A DNA stretch of 64,000 bases. It comes from Chitinimonas_A lacunae. Its GTDB lineage: Bacteria; Pseudomonadota; Gammaproteobacteria; Burkholderiales; Chitinimonadaceae. This document shows, piece after piece, positions 41,161 to 49,994 of the stretch. The DNA is taken from positions 1 through 64,000 of the forward strand of contig NZ_JBHSBU010000002.1 of assembly GCF_042650885.1 (NCBI RefSeq), in the 5' to 3' direction. Position numbers and translations under genes: made by a program. The stretch's first letter is position 1. Every line of letters begins with the position of its first letter. Below the pieces are notes generated by a model that searched no databases, was not told where the DNA came from, and worked only from the letters and a program-made list of their open reading frames with translations.

Positions 41161-42267
41161 ATGAAAACCAAAGCAGCCGTCGCCTGGTCGGCCGGTGCCC
41201 CATTGACCATCGAAGAAGTCGATCTGGAAGGCCCGCGTGCAGGGGAAGTGCTGGTCGAGATCAAGGCCACCGGCATCTGCCATACCGACTACTACACGCT
41301 GTCGGGCGCCGACCCTGAAGGGCTGTTTCCGGCCATCCTGGGCCACGAAGGTGCGGGTGTGGTGCTTGAAGTGGGCGCCGGCGTGACGGGGCTCAAACCG
41401 GGCGACCATGTGATCCCGCTCTATACGCCCGAATGCCGCCAGTGCAAGTTCTGCCTGTCGCGCAAGACCAATCTGTGCCAGGCAATCCGCTCGACCCAGG
41501 GCCGTGGCCTGATGCCCGATGGCAGTTCGCGCTTCTCGCTCGATGGCCGGCCGCTGTTCCACTATATGGGCACCTCGACCTTCGCCAACCATGTGGTGGT
41601 CCCCGAGATCGCGCTGGCCAAGATCCGCCCGGACGCCCCGTTCGACAAGGTCTGCTATATCGGCTGCGGCGTCACCACCGGCATCGGTGCCGTGGTGTTC
41701 ACCGCCAAGGTCGAAGCCGGCGCCAATGTGGTGGTGTTCGGTCTGGGCGGGATCGGTCTCAATGTGATCCAGGGCGCCAAGATGGTCGGGGCCGACAAGA
41801 TCATCGGCATCGACATCAACCCCGAGCGCGAGGCCCTGGCCCGTCAGTTCGGCATGACGCATTTCGTCAATCCGAAGAACGTTGACAATCTGGTCGATCA
41901 CCTGGTCCAGCTCACCGACGGCGGCGCCGACTACTCGTTCGAATGCATCGGCAACACCACCACCATGCGTCAGGCGCTGGAGTGCTGCCATAAAGGCTGG
42001 GGCCAGTCGATCATCATCGGCGTGGCGGCCGCCGGCGAAGAAATCTCGACCCGGCCGTTCCAACTGGTGACCGGTCGGGTCTGGAAAGGCTCGGCCTTCG
42101 GCGGCGCCCGGGGTCGCACCGATGTGCCGCGAATCGTCGATTGGTATATGGAAGGCAAGATCAAGATCGACGAACTGATCACCCATACCCTGCCGCTTGA
42201 GCGCATCAACGAGGGTTTCGATCTGATGAAGCGTGGCGAGTCGATCCGCTCGGTCGTGCTGTACTGA
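41161..42267 (+). CDS. frmA: S-(hydroxymethyl)glutathione dehydrogenase / class III alcohol dehydrogenase
   Basis: A 368-residue zinc-dependent dehydrogenase. Catalytic zinc ligands are in KATGICHTDYYTLSG and GHEGAGVV. The structural zinc site CRQCKFCLSRKTNLC and the Rossmann motif VFGLGGIGLNVIQGAKMVGA are intact; STQGRGLMPDG and FHYMGTSTFANHVVVPE mark class III. It oxidises the spontaneous formaldehyde-glutathione adduct to S-formylglutathione. Next is the hydrolase for that product, 10 bases downstream, forming the complete glutathione-dependent formaldehyde pathway. Confidence 0.97.
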   Translation: MKTKAAVAWSAGAPLTIEEVDLEGPRAGEVLVEIKATGICHTDYYTLSGADPEGLFPAILGHEGAGVVLEVGAGVTGLKPGDHVIPLYTPECRQCKFCLSRKTNLCQAIRSTQGRGLMPDGSSRFSLDGRPLFHYMGTSTFANHVVVPEIALAKIRPDAPFDKVCYIGCGVTTGIGAVVFTAKVEAGANVVVFGLGGIGLNVIQGAKMVGADKIIGIDINPEREALARQFGMTHFVNPKNVDNLVDHLVQLTDGGADYSFECIGNTTTMRQALECCHKGWGQSIIIGVAAAGEEISTRPFQLVTGRVWKGSAFGGARGRTDVPRIVDWYMEGKIKIDELITHTLPLERINEGFDLMKRGESIRSVVLY

Positions 42268-42277
42268 GGAAGCCACC

Positions 42278-43126
42278 ATGGAATTGCTCGGCCAGCACCG
42301 CTGCTTCGGCGGCACCCAGCGTTTCTACCGCCACGACGCCTCCAGCATCGGCCTGCCGATGCGCCTCGCCGTCTTCGTGCCGCCGCAAGCCGAGCACGAA
42401 GCCCGGCCGGCGCTGTTCTATCTGGCGGGCCTCACCTGCACCGAGGAAACCTTCCCGATCAAGGCAGGCGCCCAGCGTCTGGCGGCCGAACTCGGCCTGA
42501 TCCTGGTCGCTCCCGACACCAGCCCGCGCGGCGCCGGAATCGCCGGTGAGAGCGATCATTGGGATTTCGGTGTCGGCGCCGGTTTCTACCTCGACGCCAC
42601 CACCGAGCCTTGGCAACGCCACTATCGGATGGAAAGCTATCTGACCCGCGAGCTGCCTGAGCTGTTGGCCCAAACCCTGCCGCTCGACCGGCAGCGACTG
42701 GGCATCTGCGGCCATTCGATGGGTGGCCACGGCGCGCTGACGCTGGCGCTGCGCCATCGCGGGCTGTTCCGCTCGGTCTCGGCCCTTGCCCCCGTCGCAG
42801 CGCCAAGCGACTGCCCCTGGGGCGTCAAGGCCTTTACCGGCTATCTCGGACCCGATCGCAGCACCTGGGCCGCCCACGATGCCAGCGCCTTGATGGCCGC
42901 CAGCAGCGAAGCGCCGTTCCCCGACGGCATCTTGATCGATCAGGGATTGGCCGACCAGTTCCTGACCGAACAACTGCTGCCCGAACGCTTCGAAGCCGCC
43001 TGCGCCAAGGTCGGCCAACCGCTGACACTGCGCCGCCATGAGGGCTATGACCACGGCTATTACTTCGTCTCCAGCTTTATCGGTGACCATCTGCGCTTTC
43101 ACGCCGAAAGGCTGAATCGGCCCTGA
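42278..43126 (+). CDS. fghA: S-formylglutathione hydrolase
   Basis: A 282-residue esterase-D-type alpha/beta hydrolase. The nucleophile motif GHSMGGHGAL, PALFYLAGLTCTEETFPIKAGAQRLAAELGLILVAPDTSPRG and the terminal HEGYDHGYYFVSSFI (catalytic His) are all present. It hydrolyses S-formylglutathione to glutathione and formate. The start at 42278 is ATG with GAGGAAGCC before it. It is cotranscribed with frmA; no frmR-type repressor gene is seen beside it. Confidence 0.96.
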   Translation: MELLGQHRCFGGTQRFYRHDASSIGLPMRLAVFVPPQAEHEARPALFYLAGLTCTEETFPIKAGAQRLAAELGLILVAPDTSPRGAGIAGESDHWDFGVGAGFYLDATTEPWQRHYRMESYLTRELPELLAQTLPLDRQRLGICGHSMGGHGALTLALRHRGLFRSVSALAPVAAPSDCPWGVKAFTGYLGPDRSTWAAHDASALMAASSEAPFPDGILIDQGLADQFLTEQLLPERFEAACAKVGQPLTLRRHEGYDHGYYFVSSFIGDHLRFHAERLNRP

Positions 43127-43561
43127 TCCGCCAGAAGCCGCGCAGCGGCGTGCACCATGGTGTCGGATATGCCGTGTCCCTGGATCGGGCATTGAAGACC
43201 CAACCCATGGTGCAGTCTCCCAGGAATGGTAGGTTCAGATACACGGTGAAGGTGGACCGGAACAAACACTCTTCCGGCTGAAAAGAAAAATGCGTTAGGC
43301 AGTCTTGCCTAGCGCATTTTTCTTGGATCGATCACAGGAGGCGCTGCATCGCTCTTGCTTGTCGTGGCAGAACAGAAGCATACGGAAACCAGTAAACGAT
43401 AGCCTTTCTCGTCTGTAGGCTCTGAATGGGCCGTTCCCCGTCCGTACCACCTCCCAAGCCCAGCAAGCCGCCATGACGACCCGGCCCAAGCAAAATGACT
43501 ATGGGATGGGTCCGCCGCATAGTCTACGATGGGGACGTACCATCCGTTCCCGGAGGCTTCC
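43127..43561. other. Intergenic region between fghA and mshE
   Basis: 435 bases without a supported gene. It contains the terminator at 43283-43324. The part before it has CACCATGGTG and CCCATGGTGCAG palindromes but no coding signature; the part after it should contain the promoter of the MSHA genes, though no clear -35/-10 pair was found. Confidence 0.5.
43283..43324. terminator. Strong bidirectional terminator
   Basis: AAGAAAAATGCGTTAGGCA (43283-43301), loop GTCT, TGCCTAGCGCATTTTTCTT (43306-43324) form a 19-bp stem with one T/G mismatch and A/T-rich flanks acting as T-tracts in both directions. It isolates frmA-fghA from the MSHA locus. Confidence 0.85.
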
Positions 43562-45259
43562 ATGCCGCGTCCCGAGAAGATTCGCCTGGGCGATCTGTTG
43601 CAGCAGCAGGGGATGCTGAGCGAGGCACAGCTCGCCGCTGCCCTGGCGCAGCAAAAGCAGAGCGGCGCCAAGCTCGGCCGTATCCTGGTCGATACCGGTC
43701 TGGTCACTGAGGAGCAGATTTCCCAGGCGATTGCCCGGCAGTTGCAGATTCCGTTTATCGATCTGCGCGCGATCAATCCTTCGGCCAAGACCGTCTCGCT
43801 GCTGCCTGAAGCCGCTGCCCGCCGCTACCGCGCCCTGGTGCTCGAAGAGCGCAGCGACGGCCTGCTGGTCGGGATGGCCGATCCGTCCGACCTGTTTGCC
43901 TACGACGAGATCGCCCGGCTACTCAAGCGCGACCTGCTGCTCGCTGCCATCACCGAAGGCCAGCTGCTCGCCGCCATCGACCGGCTCTACCGCAAGACCG
44001 AAGCGATGCAGGGGCTTGCGCGCGAACTTGAGCGCGACCTCGGCAACGCCTATGTCGATATCGGCCAGACCGCCACCGGCGCCGAAGACGCTCCGGTGGT
44101 CAAGCTGCTCCAGTCGATGTTCGAAGATGCCATGCAGGTGCGTGCCTCCGATATCCATATCGAACCGCAGGAAAACCGGCTGGCGATCCGCTTTCGTATC
44201 GACGGCACGATCCATCTGCAAACCGAGTCCGATTCGCGTATCGCGCCCGCTGTGGTATTGCGGCTCAAGTTGATGTCGGGCCTCGACATCTCGGAAAAAC
44301 GCCTGCCGCAGGATGGCCGCTTCAACGTCAAACTGGCCGGCCGCAGTGTCGATATGCGGATTTCCACCATGCCCACCCAATACGGCGAATCGGTCGTGAT
44401 GCGGGTGTTGGCGCAGAACGCCGGCCTGCTCGACCTTGACCGGATCGGCATGCCCGAACCCATCCTCGCCGGCCTGCGCCGCGCCATCGACCGGCCGCAC
44501 GGGCTTGTGCTGGTGACCGGGCCGACCGGCTCGGGCAAGACCACCACCCTCTACGCGGCGCTGAAAGAGCTTTCTTCGCCGCACAACAAGATCATCACCG
44601 TCGAAGACCCGGTCGAATATCGGCTGCCCGGGCTCAACCAGGTCCAGGTCAACGAGAAGATCGACCTCAGCTTTGCCCGGGTGCTGCGGGCCGCGCTGCG
44701 GCAGGACCCCGACATCATCCTGGTCGGCGAGATGCGCGACGAGGAAACTGCCCAGATCGGCATCCGTGCCGCCATGACCGGCCACCTGGTGCTCTCGACC
44801 CTGCATACCAACGACGCCATCTCCACCCCGGTGCGACTGGTCGATATGGGCGTGCCCAAATTCCTGCTGGCCAGCGCCTTGCTGGGCGTGATGGCCCAGC
44901 GGCTGGTGCGGATGCTCTGTCCGATCTGCGCCATCGATGCACCGCCCGACCCGCGCGAGATGGCCTGGCTCGAAAGCACGCTGGGGGAGCGCGCCGCCAG
45001 CGGCCGCTACCGCATGGCGCGCGGCTGCCAGACCTGCAACAACACCGGCTACTCGGGCCGGGCCGGGGTCTATGAATACCTCGAGATGAACGCCCAACTG
45101 GTCGAAGCGCTCAACCGGGGGGAGATCGGCGACTTCCCGCTGCGCGCCCGCGAGCGGCTGGGCCGCCATACCCTGCGCCACCATGCCGCCGAGCGTGCCT
45201 GGAGCGGCGATACCACCCCGACCGAAGCGATGAGGGTGGCACTGGAGAGCGAGGAATAG
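43562..45259 (+). CDS. mshE: MSHA pilus assembly ATPase MshE with c-di-GMP-binding N-domain
   Basis: A 565-residue GspE/PilB-family ATPase. The N-terminus has two 24-residue MshEN motifs, at 8-31 (RLGDLLQQQGMLSEAQLAAA...) and 37-60 (KLGRILVDTGLVTEEQISQA...), separated by 5 residues, the arrangement known to bind c-di-GMP. Walker A is GPTGSGKT at 320-327; the Asp-box EDPVEYRLPG, the Walker B region DPDIILVGEMRDEETAQI and the zinc tetracysteine (CPIC, CQTC) follow. The start at 43562 has GGAGG 5 bases upstream. It powers pilus extension; mshG follows in the same direction. Confidence 0.96.
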   Translation: MPRPEKIRLGDLLQQQGMLSEAQLAAALAQQKQSGAKLGRILVDTGLVTEEQISQAIARQLQIPFIDLRAINPSAKTVSLLPEAAARRYRALVLEERSDGLLVGMADPSDLFAYDEIARLLKRDLLLAAITEGQLLAAIDRLYRKTEAMQGLARELERDLGNAYVDIGQTATGAEDAPVVKLLQSMFEDAMQVRASDIHIEPQENRLAIRFRIDGTIHLQTESDSRIAPAVVLRLKLMSGLDISEKRLPQDGRFNVKLAGRSVDMRISTMPTQYGESVVMRVLAQNAGLLDLDRIGMPEPILAGLRRAIDRPHGLVLVTGPTGSGKTTTLYAALKELSSPHNKIITVEDPVEYRLPGLNQVQVNEKIDLSFARVLRAALRQDPDIILVGEMRDEETAQIGIRAAMTGHLVLSTLHTNDAISTPVRLVDMGVPKFLLASALLGVMAQRLVRMLCPICAIDAPPDPREMAWLESTLGERAASGRYRMARGCQTCNNTGYSGRAGVYEYLEMNAQLVEALNRGEIGDFPLRARERLGRHTLRHHAAERAWSGDTTPTEAMRVALESEE

Positions 45260-45264
45260 ATCAA

Positions 45265-45300
45265 TAGAAAAAATCCCGCAAAAGCACTGCAATATTCATA
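45265..45300 (+). repeat. Recurrent post-stop element, copy E (divergent)
   Basis: Beginning 5 bases after the mshE stop: ATAGAAAAAATCCCGCAAAA then GCACTGCAATATTCATA. It shares the A-rich first part and ACTGCAA-AT with copies B and C, but has CG instead of GG ten bases before the GC. It ends 21 bases before the mshG ATG. Confidence 0.45.
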
Positions 45301-45321
45301 GCCGACTTCAAAGATAAATAA

Positions 45322-46542
45322 ATGCCCAGTTTCGCTTACCGTGCCAGAGACCCTGGCGGAGCCCCGATCGACGGCACGATAGAGGCAGTCGACCTCGATG
45401 GCGCAGCCAACCAGTTGCGCGAGCGCGGCCTGACGCCGATCCGGCTCGAACCGGTCAAGGAGGGGCTGGGGCTCAAGCTGTCGGGGCTGCATTTCGGGCC
45501 ACGGGTGCGGCCTGAGGATCTGATGCTGTTCTCGCGCCAGATGAACACCTTGATGAAGTCGGGGGTGCCGATCCTGCGCGCGCTGGCGAGCTTGCAGGAA
45601 TCGGCCGCCAATCCGGCCTTCGGCGAAGTGATCGGCCGCCTGCGCCAGAGCCTCGATTCGGGCCGCGAAATGAGCATCGCCATGCGTGACAGCGGCGAAT
45701 TCACCAATTTCTACATCAGCATGGTCCGGGTCGGCGAGGCCACCGGGATGCTCGATCAGGTCTTTATGCGGCTGTTCGTCCATCTCGAATTCGAGAAGCG
45801 GATGAAGGCCCAGATCAAGAGCGCCCTGCGCTATCCGAGCTTTGTGGTGATCGCGATGGCAGTGGCGATCTCGGTGATCAATGTGATGGTGATTCCGGTG
45901 TTCGCCGGGATCTTCAAAGGCTTCAAGACCGAATTGCCATTGATGACCCGGATCATGATCGGCTTTTCCGATTTCACCGTGAATTACTGGCCCTGGCTGC
46001 TGGGCCTGATCGCCGCAGCCGTCCTGGCGGTGCGCGCTTGGCTCGGCACCGAGGCGGGCCGCTTGCGTTGGGATCGCTGGAAACTCTCCTTGCCCATCGT
46101 CGGGCCGATCGTGAGCCAGGCGACGCTGGCCCGTTTCTCGCGCAGCTTCGCCCTCACGCTCAGAAGCGGCGTGCCGATCACCCAGGCGATGCAGGTCGTG
46201 GCCGAAGTGGTGGACAACGCCCATGTCAGCCTCAAGGTGCGCGAGATGGAACTGGGCGTCGAGCGTGGCGAGAGTCTGCTGCGCAATGCCGTCACGGCCG
46301 GTATTTTTACCCCGGTGGTCTTGCAGATGATCGCCGTGGGCGAGGAAACCGGACGGATCGACGAGCTGCTTGAAGAGATTGCCGACATGTATGAACAGGA
46401 GGTCGCCTACGCCGTGGAAGGACTGTCGGCCAAGATCGAGCCGATTCTGATCGTGGTCCTTGCCGCCATCGTGCTGGCCCTGGCGCTTGGGGTATTTTTG
46501 CCAATGTGGGACCTTGGCAAAGTCGCGCTCAAGCGCGGCTAA
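45322..46542 (+). CDS. mshG: MSHA inner-membrane platform protein MshG (GspF/PilC family)
   Basis: A 406-residue protein: MPSFAYRARDPGGAPIDGTIEAVDLDGAANQLRERGLTPIRL is the usual start, with two T2SF domains (LMLFSRQMNTLMKSGVPILRALASLQES and TLARFSRSFALTLRSGVPITQAMQVVAEVVDNA) and membrane helices around residues 170-195, 220-240 and 375-400. It is the platform on which MshE acts. No clear Shine-Dalgarno sequence lies before the ATG at 45322. Confidence 0.94.
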   Translation: MPSFAYRARDPGGAPIDGTIEAVDLDGAANQLRERGLTPIRLEPVKEGLGLKLSGLHFGPRVRPEDLMLFSRQMNTLMKSGVPILRALASLQESAANPAFGEVIGRLRQSLDSGREMSIAMRDSGEFTNFYISMVRVGEATGMLDQVFMRLFVHLEFEKRMKAQIKSALRYPSFVVIAMAVAISVINVMVIPVFAGIFKGFKTELPLMTRIMIGFSDFTVNYWPWLLGLIAAAVLAVRAWLGTEAGRLRWDRWKLSLPIVGPIVSQATLARFSRSFALTLRSGVPITQAMQVVAEVVDNAHVSLKVREMELGVERGESLLRNAVTAGIFTPVVLQMIAVGEETGRIDELLEEIADMYEQEVAYAVEGLSAKIEPILIVVLAAIVLALALGVFLPMWDLGKVALKRG

Positions 46543-46553
46543 ATCGTGACGAT

Positions 46554-47105
46554 ATGAGGCCCGGCTTGCAGAACTTTCGCCTCGGCCAATCAGGTTGGCC
46601 GGTGCTGGAATGGGCACTGGTCCTGCTACTTGCCGCCCTGTTGACCTGGGTGTGCTGGTGGCGGGTCGAGTCGATGCTGGAGAGCGCCGAACGGCGCAGT
46701 TTCGAGCAGCAGTTGCAAAGCCTGCGTGACAGCCTGCGGATCGAGGGCGCACGGCGCAGCCTGGAGGCGCCGCATACCCTGGCCCAGCTTGTCGGCAGCA
46801 ATCCGGTCCGTCTATTACGCGAGCCGCCCCCGCATTATCGGGGCGAGCAGGCACCGGGGGAGGAAGAGACGGCCCGGCCGATCTGGTGGTTCGACCGCCA
46901 ACGCGGCGAACTGGTGTATCTGGCCCGCCATCGGCGCGAATTGGAGGCCGCTGCCGGAACGATTCGGTTGGCTGTACAATCAACCGCACCACAGAACAAA
47001 CGTACCATCTTGACGATGGACACCCTCCGCTTGGAGCCGGTCACCGCCTTTCGGTGGCAAGACCGGGATTTTCGACCGTCCACCCCCAAGGAGCAGCATC
47101 CATGA
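46554..47105 (+). CDS. mshF: MshF-like pilus protein
   Basis: A 183-residue protein with one membrane helix near the N-terminus (WPVLEWALVLLLAALLTWVCWWRVE) followed by a charged helical region (SMLESAERRSFEQQLQSLRDSLRIEGARR) and a small globular part with RPIWWFDRQRGELVYLARHRRELE. Position between mshG and the pilin gene and the overall layout identify it as MshF-like; sequence conservation of this family is low. It starts at 46554 and its stop overlaps the pilin ATG (ATGA). Confidence 0.75.
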   Translation: MRPGLQNFRLGQSGWPVLEWALVLLLAALLTWVCWWRVESMLESAERRSFEQQLQSLRDSLRIEGARRSLEAPHTLAQLVGSNPVRLLREPPPHYRGEQAPGEEETARPIWWFDRQRGELVYLARHRRELEAAAGTIRLAVQSTAPQNKRTILTMDTLRLEPVTAFRWQDRDFRPSTPKEQHP

Positions 47106-47539
47106 ATCGCCAAACCGGCTTCACCCTGATCGAACTGATCGCCGTTATCCTGATCCTCGGCATCCTGGCGGCCGTGGCCGCACCCAAGCTGATCGACCTC
47201 GGCAGCGACGCCCGCAGCGGCGTGGTCCGTGGTCTTGAAGGCTCGATGCGGGCCGCCAACACCATGCTCTATGCCAAGGCGGCCGCTGGCAGTGCACTCG
47301 GTGCCACAGGCTCAGTGACCATCAATGGCACCGCAGTGTCGCTGGTCTACGGTTATGCCTCGAGCGGTACGGAACTCGCCAAGGTGATGGACCTGACCCC
47401 GGCCGCCGACTTCACCGTCGCCGCCGGTTCGATCCAGCATGCCAAGGGCACCACCCCGGCAAGCTGCCAGGTCGCCTACACCGCCGCCGCTTCGGCCGGC
47501 GCCCAACCGACCTATACCACCACCGTCACCGGCTGCTAA
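47102..47539 (+). CDS. Type IV pilin, MshA/MshB-like (probable major pilin)
   Basis: A 145-residue pilin. The class III prepilin leader MNRQTG is cleaved before FTLIELIAVILILGILAAVAAPKLIDL, with Gly(-1), Phe(+1) and Glu(+5) intact. The C-terminus has a Cys pair (ASCQVAYTAA...TVTGC), as in MshA where it forms the D-region disulfide loop. AAGGAG is well placed before the ATG at 47102. Vibrio-type loci have both mshB and mshA here; only this one is present, so it may be the major pilin. Confidence 0.88.
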   Translation: MNRQTGFTLIELIAVILILGILAAVAAPKLIDLGSDARSGVVRGLEGSMRAANTMLYAKAAAGSALGATGSVTINGTAVSLVYGYASSGTELAKVMDLTPAADFTVAAGSIQHAKGTTPASCQVAYTAAASAGAQPTYTTTVTGC

Positions 47540-47547
47540 GCGCTCCT

Positions 47548-48066
47548 ATGTCACCCTCGCGTGCAGCCCGCCCGGTCCGGCTTCTGCCGGCTCAGGCGGG
47601 CTTCACGCTGGTGGAGCTGCTGACCGTCCTGCTGCTGGCAGCCATCCTGGCTGCCACCGTGGCACCACGAATCAATATCCGACCCACCTTCGAAGCACGC
47701 GGCTATGCCGACGAGGCCATCAGCGCCTTTCGCTACGCCCGCGCCGCGGCGATCGCCATGCGGCGCAATGTCTGCGTCACCATCTCCGGCGGCAATCTGC
47801 TGCAACTGCGCTATGCCCCGACCTACGGCGCCAGCGCCGCGGTTGCCAACTGCACCGCCAACCTCGGCCGCCCCGACGGCCAAAGCGGCGCCTACTCGCT
47901 GAGCGCCGCCACGGGCGTTGCCATTGCCCCCAACCAAAGCGTCATCTTCGACTCCCTGGGCCGCCCCGATCTGGCCAGTGCACTGACCGTTAGCATCTCG
48001 GGCGACAGCGGCAGCCTGACTCGCAGCTTTGTGGTCGAGGCGGAGACCGGCTATGTCCACGAATAG
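47548..48066 (+). CDS. mshC: Minor pseudopilin MshC-like
   Basis: A 172-residue pseudopilin: the leader ends LLPAQAG, then FTLVELLTVLLLAAILAATVAPRINI with Glu5. The GspH-like body has YADEAISAFRYARAAAIAMRRNVCVTISGGNLLQLRY and VIFDSLGRP. The gene starts 8 bases after the pilin gene; its end overlaps mshD by 14 bases. Confidence 0.82.
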   Translation: MSPSRAARPVRLLPAQAGFTLVELLTVLLLAAILAATVAPRINIRPTFEARGYADEAISAFRYARAAAIAMRRNVCVTISGGNLLQLRYAPTYGASAAVANCTANLGRPDGQSGAYSLSAATGVAIAPNQSVIFDSLGRPDLASALTVSISGDSGSLTRSFVVEAETGYVHE

Positions 48067-48700
48067 CCGTTTTTCTCGCCCAGCCTTTATCGCGGCTTAT
48101 TTGCCCTCCTCTACCCATCCGAGCCGGCTGCTGAACAGTCCCAGCCGCCAGCGTCAACAGGGCTTGAGCCTGATCGAGCTGATCGCTTTCATGTTGATCG
48201 TCTCGGTGGCGCTGGCGGGCCTGATGTCGGCGTTCAATCTGTCGATGCGCCGCAGTGCCGACCCGATGCTGCAAAAGCAGCGGCTGGCGGTGGCCGAGTC
48301 GCTGCTTGAAGAAATCGTCCATCGGCCTTTCACCTGGTGCGACCCCGATGACGCCAATCTGGTGACCGCCAGCTCGGCCGCCGGCTGCGCCACGCTGGCC
48401 GAAGCCAGCGGCCCGGAAAGCGGCGAAGCGCGCGGCAGCAGTCTGAGTCCGTTCGATAACGTCAATGACTACCATGGCCTGACCATGAACGCCGGCATCC
48501 TTAGCGCCGTCGATGGCACGAGCGTCATTGCCGGCCTTGAGAACTACCGCGCCAGCGTCAACGTCGCCAACGCCGGCGCCGACCTGGGGCTGGCGGCTGA
48601 CGCGGCACTGCGGGTGACGGTGACCGTCACCAGCGCCGACAACGAGCAGACGACGCTGACCGACTACGTCGCCCGCCACTCGCCCAACGCCACGCCATGA
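48053..48700 (+). CDS. mshD: Minor pseudopilin MshD-like
   Basis: A 215-residue protein with a long leader (MSTNSRF...RQRQQG) followed by LSLIELIAFMLIVSVALAGLMSAFNLSMRRSADPMLQKQRLAVAESLLEEI, typical of MshD/GspI-like pseudopilins with Glu5. Cys residues (FTWCDPDD, AAGCATL) may pair. The start at 48053 lies inside the mshC end; its stop overlaps the mshO ATG (ATGA). Confidence 0.82.
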   Translation: MSTNSRFSRPAFIAAYLPSSTHPSRLLNSPSRQRQQGLSLIELIAFMLIVSVALAGLMSAFNLSMRRSADPMLQKQRLAVAESLLEEIVHRPFTWCDPDDANLVTASSAAGCATLAEASGPESGEARGSSLSPFDNVNDYHGLTMNAGILSAVDGTSVIAGLENYRASVNVANAGADLGLAADAALRVTVTVTSADNEQTTLTDYVARHSPNATP

Positions 48701-49503
48701 ACCGTCCTGCCCACGGCTTCACCTTGATCGAGGCAGTGCTGGTCATCGCCATCACCGGGACACTGGCGGCCATCGTGGCGATGTTCATGCGAATTCCGGT
48801 CGAGGGTTATTTCGACGTCAGTCGCCGCACCGCCCTGTCCGACAGCGCCGACGGCGCACTCCGGCGGATGGCGCGTGAGCTGCGGGCTGCCCTGCCCAAT
48901 AGCGTGCGCATCGCCAGCAGCGGCAGCGATCTCTATATCGAATTCCTGCCGGTGCTGGCAGCCGGCCGCTACCGCGAATCGGTGGAAAGCGACGGCAGCG
49001 GCGACCCGCTGCTGTTCAGCGCAAGTGACACCAGCTTCGATATTCTGGGCACCCCCATCACCGTCCCGACCGCCACCAGCTGGCTGGTGGTGGGCAATTT
49101 CGGCACCAGCGGCGCCGATGTCTACGCCGGCGACACGCGCAGCGCCTGGACCGGCACGGTAGGCGGCACCACGAGCAGCGCCAGCTTCAGTGCCATCCAG
49201 TTTCCGCAGCCTTCGCCCAACCGGCGCTTCTATGTGGTGGGGCAGCCGGTCACGTTCCGTTGCCAGCCCGGCAGCAGCGGCACGCTGAGTCGCTTTTCCG
49301 GCTATGGCGCGCCGCAGACCACCCAACCCACCAGCTTCTCGGGCAGCGGCAATCTGCTGGCCCAGCGCGTCAGCGCTTGCAGCGTGGCCTACAACGCCGC
49401 CGCGACCAGCCGGGGCGGCCTCGTGATACTGAGTCTAACGCTGAGCGAAGCAGGCGAGAGCGTGGCGCTGCTCAATCAGGTGCAGGTGAACAATGCGCCC
49501 TGA
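48697..49503 (+). CDS. mshO: Minor pseudopilin MshO-like
   Basis: A 268-residue pseudopilin: MNRPAHG then FTLIEAVLVIAITGTLAAIVAMFMRIPVEGYFDVSRRTALSDSADGALRRMARELRAALPNSVRI, as in MshO. The C-terminal TSRGGLVILSLTLSEAGESVALLNQVQVNNAP also matches the family. The 3' end overlaps mshP by 11 bases. Confidence 0.85.
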   Translation: MNRPAHGFTLIEAVLVIAITGTLAAIVAMFMRIPVEGYFDVSRRTALSDSADGALRRMARELRAALPNSVRIASSGSDLYIEFLPVLAAGRYRESVESDGSGDPLLFSASDTSFDILGTPITVPTATSWLVVGNFGTSGADVYAGDTRSAWTGTVGGTTSSASFSAIQFPQPSPNRRFYVVGQPVTFRCQPGSSGTLSRFSGYGAPQTTQPTSFSGSGNLLAQRVSACSVAYNAAATSRGGLVILSLTLSEAGESVALLNQVQVNNAP

Positions 49504-49900
49504 TCGCCACAGCGGTTTCGCCATGCCGACCGCCATCTTCCTGTTGGTGGTGGTCAGCCTGCTGGCAGCGCTGATGCTGCGTTTCGTGGCGACCACGACC
49601 AGCGTCCAGCTACTTGATGTCCAGGGTGCCCGAGCCTACCGGGCGGCCCATGTCGGACTCGAAAAGGCGCGCTACGAGTTACAGATCAACGGCAATTGCC
49701 CGGCCACGGCCCAGACGCTGACCTCGCCCGCCGCCTTCAGCGGACTTACCATCGTCTGGCGTTGCAGCGCCAGCGGCACGGCGTTCAATGAAGGCGGCAG
49801 CAGCCGGCAGGTCTATCTGCTCAATGCCAGCGCAAGCGGCGGAACGCTGGGGCAGCCCGGCTATGTCGAGCGCGAGCTGCAAGCCAGTGTGGAGCGATAA
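49493..49900 (+). CDS. mshP: MshP-like membrane/pseudopilin-like protein
   Basis: A 135-residue protein: DRHSGFAMPTAIFLLVVVSLLAALMLRFVATTTSVQLLDVQGARAYRAAHVGLEKARYELQ matches MshP, which has a pilin-like helix but no Glu5 (PTAIF instead). Two cysteines (GNCPAT, VWRCSAS) follow. Element copy B begins with its stop codon. Confidence 0.82.
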   Translation: MRPDRHSGFAMPTAIFLLVVVSLLAALMLRFVATTTSVQLLDVQGARAYRAAHVGLEKARYELQINGNCPATAQTLTSPAAFSGLTIVWRCSASGTAFNEGGSSRQVYLLNASASGGTLGQPGYVERELQASVER

Positions 49901-49935
49901 GGAAAATTTCAGGAAAACCAACTGCAAGATGTATG
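49898..49935 (+). repeat. Recurrent post-stop element, copy B
   Basis: TAAGGAAAATTTCAGGAAAA, then CCAACTGCAAGATGTATG, starting on the mshP stop codon. Shared with copies A and C, with GG (49912-49913) and GC (49924-49925) 10 bases apart. Similarity to copy C continues into the short ORF that follows. Confidence 0.65.
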
Positions 49936-49952
49936 GCGATATAGAGGAAATA

Positions 49953-49994
49953 ATGAATATTTCATTTATCCGCCTGACGGAGCCGCCCCGATGA
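49953..49994 (+). CDS. Possible 13-residue leader peptide coupled to mshQ
   Basis: ATG at 49953 is preceded by GAGG with 5-base spacing and encodes MNISFIRLTEPPR; its stop overlaps the mshQ ATG (ATGA). This geometry suits translational coupling. No conserved feature marks the peptide, so it may be incidental. Confidence 0.35.
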   Translation: MNISFIRLTEPPR

